Part shown: positions 1 through 4,487 of the stretch, piece after piece
How positions within the stretch are numbered: position 1 is the first letter of the stretch
How the letters are laid out: each line of letters begins with the position of its first letter
From: Betaproteobacteria bacterium RIFCSPLOWO2_02_FULL_62_17
GTDB taxonomy: Bacteria > Pseudomonadota > Gammaproteobacteria > Burkholderiales > SG8-39
Assembly (NCBI GenBank): GCA_001770355.1
Contig: MEQV01000246.1
Span: 1 to 5,228 of the forward strand
Direction: 5' to 3'
DNA length: 5,228 nt
The notes under the pieces: model-generated
What the model was told of the DNA's origin: nothing
Databases searched by the model: none
The model's input: only the letters and a program-made list of their open reading frames with translations
Program-made: the position numbers and the translations under genes

Positions 1-129
1 GTCCGGATAGACGAACCCTATCCGCGCAACGATGAATTTCGCAGCAGCCCGCGTTTCGCTGCCTGCTGCCGCGAATTGTTTGCGCAACTGGGCGAGGCAA
101 GCGGCGGCGAAGCGGTGGCGCGAGCGTGA
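1..129 (+). CDS. NitT/TauT-type ABC transporter ATP-binding protein, C-terminal end (partial)
   Basis: Frame 1 is open from the first base to TGA at 127-129, giving 42 residues that begin VRIDEPYPRNDEFRSSP. This tail (a V/I-x-l/I-x-x-P-y-P-R motif, then a stretch ending in a short acidic and alanine-rich helix) is what is usually found at the end of SsuB/TauB/NrtD-like ATPases. The Walker A, signature and Walker B motifs would lie upstream and are not visible. Its stop codon overlaps the GTG start of the permease gene in the 4-base string GTGA, a typical translational coupling arrangement. The ATPase should sit on the inner face of the membrane and drive the importer encoded by the next two genes. 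The family call rests on the short tail plus the strong context. Confidence 0.8.
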   Translation, partial: VRIDEPYPRNDEFRSSPRFAACCRELFAQLGEASGGEAVARA

Positions 130-911
130 ACACGCGCCTGGCAAAGATCCTCATGCCGCTTGCCATCGGCATAGTGGTGGTCGCAGCCTGGCATGGGCTG
201 GTCGCCGCCTATGAGGTGCCGCGCTACATCGTGCCCGGCCCGTCGGAGGTGGCCCGCACGCTGTTGCAGGACTGGGAACTGCTGTGGAATTCCCTGCTCA
301 TCACCGTGACCGTGACGGTGCTGGCCTTGCTGCTCTCGGTTATCGCCGGCACCTTGATTGCCTTTGTCTTCGTGCAAAGCCGCTGGGTGGAGATGTCGCT
401 GTTTCCCTATGCGGTGCTGCTGCAAGTCACCCCCATCGTCGCCATCGCGCCGCTGTTGATCATCTGGGTGAAGGACGCGCAGATCGCGCTGGTGTTGTGC
501 GCCACCATCGTGGCCATATTCCCGGTGATTTCCAATACCACGCTGGGTCTGCGCAGTGTCGATCCGGGGCTGCTGGAACTGTTTCGCATGCATAAAGCCA
601 CGCGCGTGCAGATCCTGCTGCGCCTGCGCATACCGAGCGCGCTGCCGTATTTTTTCGGCGGCCTGCGCATCGCCAGCGGCCTGGCACTGATCGGCGCGGT
701 GGTCGCGGAGTTTGTCGCCGGCACCGGCGGCGGGGGCGCCGGCCTCGCCTACCAGATCCTGCAATCCGGCCTGCAGCTCAACGTGCCGCGCCTGTTCGCC
801 GCCTTGTTCCTGATAACCCTGACCGGCGTGGCGCTGTTTGTCATCATGGTGGCGCTGTCGCGCCTCGCTTTGGGAAAATGGCACGAAAGCGAATTGATTC
901 CCGAGGCTTGA
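126..911 (+). CDS. ABC transporter permease, NitT/TauT (SsuC/TauC-like) family
   Basis: This is a 261-residue inner-membrane permease, the usual length for SsuC/TauC/ThiX-type subunits. Hydrophobic segments are visible at about residues 8-28, 57-83, 94-114, 117-137, 183-198 and 222-247. The cytoplasmic coupling loop (EAA-like region, about residues 150-180) reads HKATRVQILLRLRIPSALPY, with the conserved R-x-P-x-A-L-P ending that docks on the ATPase. The PRYIVPGPSEV stretch near residue 32 is also typical of the family. The GTG start is chosen because it overlaps the preceding stop by 4 bases. No strong Shine-Dalgarno is visible, so translation probably couples to the upstream gene. The next in-frame ATG would remove nine residues. 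The substrate cannot be told from the permease. The stop is followed after 5 bases by a repeated sequence and a long palindrome that separate it from the binding-protein gene of the same operon. Confidence 0.93.
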   Translation: MNTRLAKILMPLAIGIVVVAAWHGLVAAYEVPRYIVPGPSEVARTLLQDWELLWNSLLITVTVTVLALLLSVIAGTLIAFVFVQSRWVEMSLFPYAVLLQVTPIVAIAPLLIIWVKDAQIALVLCATIVAIFPVISNTTLGLRSVDPGLLELFRMHKATRVQILLRLRIPSALPYFFGGLRIASGLALIGAVVAEFVAGTGGGGAGLAYQILQSGLQLNVPRLFAALFLITLTGVALFVIMVALSRLALGKWHESELIPEA

Positions 912-916
912 TCTGC

Positions 917-942
917 GTTAATTGGGGTCGTTAATTGGGGTC
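917..942 (+). repeat. 13-bp perfect tandem duplication at the edge of palindrome copy 1
   Basis: GTTAATTGGGGTC occurs twice in direct tandem (917-929 and 930-942). The second copy forms the outer part of the left arm of the palindrome. The duplication is absent from the other palindrome in the window. It could be replication slippage, or a trace of how the element inserted or was trimmed. Confidence 0.9.
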
Positions 943-986
943 AGGTCTTGTATTGGCGCCACAATACAAGACCTGACCCCAATTAA
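931..986 (+). repeat. Long palindrome copy 1 (REP-like element), intra-operonic
   Basis: Left arm 931-955 (starts TTAATTGGGGTCAGG, ends TTGTATTG) and right arm 962-986 are perfect reverse complements over 25 bp. The six-base loop GCGCCA is at 956-961. Inside it, TGGCGCCA (954-961) is itself palindromic. A near-identical copy in opposite orientation lies at 3192-3249. The element lies between permease and binding-protein genes of one operon, with its right arm ending 5 bases before the binding-protein Shine-Dalgarno. In RNA it would form a very stable hairpin. No U-tract follows, so it is a poor intrinsic terminator; a role in mRNA stability or processing is inference. It resembles short palindromes spread by REP-associated tyrosine transposases, but no transposase gene is in the window and the classic GTAG tetranucleotide is not evident. 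Confidence 0.93.
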
Positions 987-991
987 TAAAT

Positions 992-997
992 GAGGAA
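992..997 (+). promoter_or_regulatory. Ribosome binding site that fixes the binding-protein start
   Basis: GAGGAA at 992-997 is 7 bases before ATG 1005. The earlier in-frame ATG at 990 overlaps this site and has only palindrome sequence upstream. The site therefore favours the ATG at 1005. Confidence 0.75.
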
Positions 998-1004
998 CCA
1001 CTGC

Positions 1005-1985
1005 ATGCTCCGAAATCTGATCATCACGGCCGTGTTTGCGCTCGGCTGTGCGCTCGCGACCGGCGCGGCCGCGCAGCCATCGACCAAGCTGGTGTTCTAT
1101 ACCAACTGGTTCGCCGAGGCGGAGCACGGCGGCTTTTACCAGGCGGTGGCGCAGGGCCTGTACAAGAAGCGCGGCATCTATGTCGAGATCAAGATGGGCG
1201 GTCCGCAGGTCAATGGCCTGCAGTTGCTGGCCGCGGGCCAGATGGATTTGTTCATGGGTTACGACTTCCAGACGCTGGGCGCGCTGGAGCAGGGTGTGCC
1301 GGTGGTCACCGTGGCGGCAACCTTCCAGAAGGATCCCGCGGTTCTCATTTCTCATCCCGGCCCAAGGCGCATCGAGGATCTGAAGGGCAAGCCGGTTTTC
1401 ATCGCGCCGGCGAGCAACACCACCTTCTGGCCCTGGCTGGTGGCGCGCTACGGGTTTTCCGATGCGCAGAAGCGCCCCTATGCATTCAGCGTGCAGCCGT
1501 TTCTCGCCGACAAGACTTCCTCGCAACAGGGCTACGTGACCTCCGAACCCTATTCGGTGGAAAAAGCGGGGGTCAAACCCGCGGTCTTCCTGCTTGCCGA
1601 CCTGGGCTATCCGCCGTACGCGCAGACCATCGTCACCACACGCGCGGTACTGGAGAAAAAACGCAACCAGATCCGCGCCTTCATCCAGGCGAGCGCCGAA
1701 GGATGGAAGAGCTATCTCGCCGATCCGCGCCCGGGCAATGTGCTGATCAAGAAAGACAACCCGCAGATGGAGGACGAGCTCATCGCCTACGGCATTCGCA
1801 AGATGAAAGAGTATGCCCTGGTGACCGGCGGCGACGCCGCCAAGTCGGGCCTGATGAGCATGAGCGACGAGCGCTGGCGGCGCACCCACGAATTCATGGT
1901 GTCCGCCAAGCTGCTCAAGGCGGCAACCGACTTCCGCCGCGGCTACACCCTTGAGCTGCTGAAAGACGTGAAAGTGCTGCCGTGA
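1005..1985 (+). CDS. ABC transporter periplasmic substrate-binding protein, NMT1/THI5-like
   Basis: This encodes 326 residues when started at ATG 1005, which has GAGGAA 7 bases upstream; a start at 990 would add five residues (MRNHC) and spoil the ribosome site spacing. Residues 1-23 form a Sec signal peptide: a short positive start (MLRN), a hydrophobic core, and a probable cleavage after AAA before QPSTK. The mature protein shows the NMT1/THI5-like pattern: NWFAEAEHGGFYQAVAQGLY (residues 34-53), GPQVNGLQLLAAGQMDLFMG (66-85), and the second-lobe stretch QGYVTSEPYSVEKAG (175-189). These are typical of ABC receptors for thiamine pyrimidine precursors and for sulfonate- or taurine-like ligands. 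The Cys-rich CCCFC site of fungal Thi5 enzymes is absent, which fits a binding role over catalysis. It should deliver the ligand to the permease encoded just upstream. The ligand is unknown. Having the receptor last in the operon, behind a strong hairpin, could allow it to be expressed at a different level from the membrane parts (inference). Confidence 0.92.
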   Translation: MLRNLIITAVFALGCALATGAAAQPSTKLVFYTNWFAEAEHGGFYQAVAQGLYKKRGIYVEIKMGGPQVNGLQLLAAGQMDLFMGYDFQTLGALEQGVPVVTVAATFQKDPAVLISHPGPRRIEDLKGKPVFIAPASNTTFWPWLVARYGFSDAQKRPYAFSVQPFLADKTSSQQGYVTSEPYSVEKAGVKPAVFLLADLGYPPYAQTIVTTRAVLEKKRNQIRAFIQASAEGWKSYLADPRPGNVLIKKDNPQMEDELIAYGIRKMKEYALVTGGDAAKSGLMSMSDERWRRTHEFMVSAKLLKAATDFRRGYTLELLKDVKVLP

Positions 1986-2037
1986 ACAAGCCGCTTGAAG
2001 CGCGTCATGCCGGCTTAAAAGTTAAACATTATTCTGT

Positions 2038-2063
2038 AAAACGCCAATATTGGCGTACGTTTT
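2038..2063. terminator. Candidate weak two-way terminator built on a perfect 16-bp palindrome
   Basis: ACGCCAATATTGGCGT (2041-2056) is a perfect palindrome in the gap between two convergent genes. It can fold with a 6-bp stem and an ATAT loop. AAAA lies at the left edge (2038-2041) and TTTT at the right (2060-2063), so transcripts from either side would meet a short U run after the stem. The U run follows the stem directly on the - strand and after about three bases on the + strand. The stem is short, so termination would be weak. The surrounding stretch, roughly 2016-2096, is clearly AT-rich against a GC-rich background. An operator or a protein-binding site is a possible alternative, although the location at two gene ends argues for termination. 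Confidence 0.4.
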
Positions 2064-2123
2064 CAGGTAGATTTATTGTTAAATAGAACAACTTTTCCGG
2101 GCGGCGCCGCGACCCTGGCCAGC

Positions 2124-3110
2124 CTACTGCTTGGGCACGTTATATTGCTTCACCAGTTGCCCGATGTATTCCCGGTCGGTTTTGAGAAAGGCGGCGAACT
2201 GCTCGGGCGTGCTCGCCACGGTTTCCACGTAGCTGCTGTCGAGGAACTCGGCGAATTTGGGTTCACGGAACAGGCGGATGTATTCCGCCGAGAGCCGCGA
2301 CGCCACCGCGTCGGGCGCGCCCGCGGGCAAAACAATACCCCACCACCCCTTGACATTGAATCCCTCCACGCCGGCCTCCTCCATGGTGGGCGCGTCGGGC
2401 ACCAGCTTCAGGCGGGTCGCACTGGTGACGGCCAGAATCCTGATCTTGCCGCTCTTGATGTGCGCGATGGCGTTGCCAAGGCCCATCTTGGCAAAGTCCA
2501 CCTCGCCGGTAAGCACCGCGGTGACGATGGGCGCGAATCCCTTGTAAGGCACGCCCACGACATTGGTCCTCCAGCGCTGCACCAGCCACTGCCTGAATAT
2601 GTCCGGATTTGATCCCACGCCTGGAATGCCGAAATTCAGCGCCCCCGATTTCTCCCTTGCCTTGGCAAGCGCCTGCAGCTCCTTCATCGAATTGACCGGC
2701 AGCGAAGCGGGCACATAAATGCCCTCGGTGAGGAAATACATCTGAGTGACCGGCTTGGTGTCCTTCTCCGGGTTGTAGTGCAGCTTGGCGAAGGTATGCG
2801 GGTGAAACGACATGGTGGTGATGCTGATCATGCATAGGGTGTGGCCGTCGGGCGCCGACTTGACGCAGGCCTCCATGCCGGGCAGGCCGTTACCGCCGGC
2901 GCGGTTCTCGATGATGATCGGCTGTCCGAGCCGCGCCGCCAGCTCCGGCGCCGCAGCACGGGTCACGATGTCGGTGACCGCGCCGGGCGCGCCCTCCACC
3001 AGGATCGCGCGTATCGGCTTCGAGGGATAGCCCTGCGCGCCAACGCTGGAGCATGCGAGTGCGGCAAATGCGGCGGCAATGGCGGCGGTAAGATGGCAGA
3101 AAATGTGCAT
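2124..3110 (-). CDS. Bug/TctC-family tripartite tricarboxylate transporter substrate-binding protein
   Basis: This encodes 328 residues, the usual size for the family. The start at 3110 is chosen because AGGAGA (3116-3121) lies 5 bases ahead and a signal peptide follows at once. The frame stays open a further 72 codons upstream, but that part runs through the repeat palindrome and the fbp promoter and is unlikely to be real. Residues 1-25 are a signal peptide with probable cleavage VGA/QGYPSKP; its start has His but no Lys/Arg, which is slightly odd. Family marks are YPSKPIRAILVEGAPGAVTD (28-47, with the conserved Asp47 of the ligand loop; PGA replaces the more common PGG), LGQPIIIENRAGGNG (61-75), APDGHTL (86-92), PGVGS (163-167), VPYKGFAP (187-194) and HIKSGKIRILAVTSATR (217-233), then PDAPTMEEAG. 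Such proteins bind carboxylates or other small ligands in the periplasm. No TctA/TctB membrane genes are near, so it is an orphan receptor, as most Bug genes are. The ligand cannot be predicted. Confidence 0.94.
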   Translation of the reverse strand: MHIFCHLTAAIAAAFAALACSSVGAQGYPSKPIRAILVEGAPGAVTDIVTRAAAPELAARLGQPIIIENRAGGNGLPGMEACVKSAPDGHTLCMISITTMSFHPHTFAKLHYNPEKDTKPVTQMYFLTEGIYVPASLPVNSMKELQALAKAREKSGALNFGIPGVGSNPDIFRQWLVQRWRTNVVGVPYKGFAPIVTAVLTGEVDFAKMGLGNAIAHIKSGKIRILAVTSATRLKLVPDAPTMEEAGVEGFNVKGWWGIVLPAGAPDAVASRLSAEYIRLFREPKFAEFLDSSYVETVASTPEQFAAFLKTDREYIGQLVKQYNVPKQ

Positions 3111-3115
3111 AGATT

Positions 3116-3121
3116 TCTCCT
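3116..3121 (-). promoter_or_regulatory. Ribosome binding site of the Bug-family gene
   Basis: On the - strand AGGAGA precedes ATG 3110-3108 with a 5-base spacer. It settles the start against the much longer open frame. No convincing -35/-10 pair for this gene was found; TTGGAC on the - strand (about 3181-3186) followed 17 bases later by GATTTT is the best but weak candidate. Confidence 0.75.
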
Positions 3122-3191
3122 GCAGATCGTTGGGAGCCGTGATGCTACTCCGCCCGAGAAAATCAGGCCGAAGTCGCTGCAGTCCAACGTC

Positions 3192-3249
3192 ATCAATCGG
3201 GGTCAGGTCTTGTATTGTGGCGCCAATACAAGACCTGACCCCAATTAAT
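3192..3249 (-). repeat. Long palindrome copy 2 (REP-like element), inverted relative to copy 1
   Basis: Arms 3192-3217 and 3224-3249 are complementary over 26 bp with two mismatches, both in the left arm (C at 3194 and 3198 where a perfect arm would have T). The loop TGGCGC (3218-3223) is the reverse complement of the loop of copy 1, so this copy is in the opposite orientation. On the - strand it matches copy 1 closely: the same arm start, ATTAATTGGGGTCAGG, and the loop GCGCCA. Both substitutions become G-U pairs in - strand RNA but C/A mismatches in + strand RNA. It lies in the divergent gap between the Bug gene and fbp, and its right end abuts the fbp promoter. Confidence 0.93.
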
Positions 3250-3263
3250 CTTGCCGATATAAT
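3235..3263 (+). promoter_or_regulatory. Candidate sigma-70 promoter of fbp, -35 inside the palindrome
   Basis: A perfect -10 box TATAAT lies at 3258-3263. Exactly 17 bases upstream is CTGACC (3235-3240), which matches TTGACA at four of six positions. That -35 falls in the right arm of palindrome copy 2. The -10 is 66 bases before the fbp start codon, leaving a leader of about 60 bases. The -10 and spacing are strong; use of the repeat as -35 is inference. Confidence 0.6.
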
Positions 3264-3329
3264 TGCGACCTTCCCGCAGCCGGTCGCATATATCCCCCGA
3301 CAGGCGCTGCAGCCTCCCTGGAGCACAGC

Positions 3330-4322
3330 ATGAGACGCAAGTCACTCTCCCAGTATCTCACCGAGCAGGTTCGCGCCGGCGCCGCTACGCCTGAGCTGAT
3401 GCAGTTGGTCGAGCAGGTCGCGGAAGCCTGTGTGTCCATCGGCGCCCTGGTGGACAAGGGCGCGCTGGCGAACATGCTGGGTTCCGCGAGGACCGAGAAC
3501 GTGCAGGGCGAGACGCAGAAAACGCTCGACGTGATCTCGAACGACCTGCTGATCGCCGCCACCGAATGGACCGGCGTGCTCGCGGCGCTGGTGTCCGAGG
3601 AGATGGAAGCGCCCTACCAGATTCCCGATACCTACCCCAAGGGGCCATACCTGCTGCTGTTCGATCCGCTGGACGGCTCGTCGAATATCGACGTCAACAT
3701 TTCCATCGGCACCATTTTCTCGGTGCTGGAATGCCCGAAAGGCGTCAGCAAGCCCGATGTGGCGGCATTCATGCAGCCCGGATCGAAGCAGGTCGCCGCG
3801 GGCTTCGTGGTCTACGGCCCCTCGACCCTGATGGTGCTGACGGTGGGCCGCGGCGTGGTGGGCTTTACGCTCGATCGTTATCCCGGGACTTTCGTGGTGA
3901 CCCAGGAAAAGGTCTCGATTCCCGCCGATACCAGCGAATTCGCCATCAACGCTTCCAACATGCGCAACTGGGAGGCGCCGGTGACGCGCTACATCGATGA
4001 GTGCCTGGCCGGCAAGACCGGTGCGCGCGGGCGCGACTTCAATATGCGCTGGGTGGCCTCGATGGTGGCCGATGTCTACCGCACGCTGTGGCGCGGCGGC
4101 ATCTTCATGTACCCCAAGGATGCCAAGCACAAAGAAGGGCGGCTGCGCCTCATGTACGAGGCCAATCCCATGTCCTTCATTGTCGAGCAGGCCGGCGGCG
4201 CGGCCAGCGACGGGCGCAGGCGCATCCTCGATATCCAGCCCACCGGCCTGCACCAGCGCGTGGGCGTTATCCTCGGCTCGAAAAACGAGGTGGAGCGCGT
4301 CAGCGCTTATCACAGCGCATAA
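3330..4322 (+). CDS. fbp: Fructose-1,6-bisphosphatase class I
   Basis: This encodes a 330-residue cytosolic enzyme that hydrolyses fructose 1,6-bisphosphate to fructose 6-phosphate and phosphate, an irreversible step of gluconeogenesis and, in autotrophs, of the Calvin cycle. The class I active site is complete: SEE (residues 89-91), FDPLDGSSN (111-119) with metal ligands Asp112 and Asp115, GRDFNMRWVASMVADVYR (234-251), WRGGIFMYP (254-262), and GRLRLMYEANPMSFIVEQAGG (270-290) with Glu277 as the further metal ligand. Length is normal for proteobacterial enzymes and nothing is truncated. The ATG at 3330 has GGAG (3320-3323) 6 bases ahead. The gene has its own likely promoter (TATAAT at 3258) and is divergent from the Bug gene. 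No Calvin-cycle gene is in view, so which pathway it mainly serves is open. The gene looks native in composition. Confidence 0.97.
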   Translation: MRRKSLSQYLTEQVRAGAATPELMQLVEQVAEACVSIGALVDKGALANMLGSARTENVQGETQKTLDVISNDLLIAATEWTGVLAALVSEEMEAPYQIPDTYPKGPYLLLFDPLDGSSNIDVNISIGTIFSVLECPKGVSKPDVAAFMQPGSKQVAAGFVVYGPSTLMVLTVGRGVVGFTLDRYPGTFVVTQEKVSIPADTSEFAINASNMRNWEAPVTRYIDECLAGKTGARGRDFNMRWVASMVADVYRTLWRGGIFMYPKDAKHKEGRLRLMYEANPMSFIVEQAGGAASDGRRRILDIQPTGLHQRVGVILGSKNEVERVSAYHSA

Positions 4323-4338
4323 GATCGCCCAACAGTTT

Positions 4339-4355
4339 CCCACCCGCGAAGTGGG
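4339..4355 (+). other. Small hairpin just after fbp
   Basis: CCCAC (4339-4343) and GTGGG (4351-4355) pair around a 7-base loop 17 bases after the fbp stop. Only TTG follows, with no T run, so it is at best part of a factor-dependent terminator or an RNA 3'-end stabiliser. Confidence 0.3.
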
Positions 4356-4402
4356 TTGACGCACGCGGCATTTGTCGTCGAAAGTAACGGATTATCGAGA
4401 AA

Positions 4403-4416
4403 TTCATGATTCATGA
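4403..4416. repeat. Tandem TTCATGA repeat upstream of the MetE-like gene
   Basis: TTCATGA occurs twice head to tail (4403-4409, 4410-4416), and each copy holds the palindrome TCATGA. It is about 72 bases before the start codon of the MetE-like gene and directly overlaps the left outer arm of the hairpin described next. It could be a regulator site; it does not fit the MetR pattern (TGAA-N5-TTCA) cleanly. Confidence 0.4.
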
Positions 4417-4451
4417 CAAAAACATGCCTCTGACGAGGCTGTCATATTTTT
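4413..4451 (+). terminator. Hairpin plus T-run upstream of the MetE-like gene (terminator or attenuator)
   Basis: Outer arms ATGACA (4413-4418) and TGTCAT (4440-4445) and inner arms GCCTC (4426-4430) and GAGGC (4435-4439) all pair perfectly, with a TGAC loop and a one-sided 7-base bulge AAAACAT. A run of five T (4447-4451) follows. It may end the fbp transcript about 90 bases after its stop. It ends only 36 bases before the next start codon, so it could also be a leader hairpin of that gene. No clear promoter lies between it and the gene. Confidence 0.45.
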
Positions 4452-4487
4452 GGAAATGGTCAATAAGCATTCACTGAGGAGATCCCC

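Noticed and set aside
18..884. 288-codon open frame on the - strand opposite the permease
   Set aside because: It is a His/Gln/Arg-rich low-complexity translation typical of the antisense of a GC-rich gene, and it lies fully opposite a well-supported permease.
931..986. Palindrome copy 1 as an intrinsic terminator
   Set aside because: The stem is strong, but the 3' side continues with TAATAAATGAGG and not a T run, and the next gene belongs to the same operon.
918..1889. 323-codon open frame on the - strand opposite the binding protein
   Set aside because: It is antisense to a clear gene; its N-terminus is translated from palindrome copy 1 and no family features are seen.
1988..2016. AAGCCG/CGGCTT hairpin after the binding-protein stop
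   Set aside because: A 6-bp stem with a 17-base loop followed by AAAA, not T; too weak to call a terminator.
2076..2612. 178-codon + strand frame across the end of the Bug gene
   Set aside because: It overlaps a well-supported - strand gene and begins in the AT-rich gap; no family resemblance.
931..3249. Composite transposon bounded by inverted repeats
   Set aside because: The bracketed genes are ordinary transport genes, no transposase is present, and no target duplications are seen; two independent short insertions explain the layout better.
931..3249. CRISPR repeats
   Set aside because: There are only two copies, 2.2 kb apart and inverted, with whole genes between them; no spacer array exists.
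3342..4364. 340-codon open frame on the - strand opposite fbp
   Set aside because: fbp has a complete active site on the + strand; the antisense product is His/Gly/Arg-rich with no recognisable domain.
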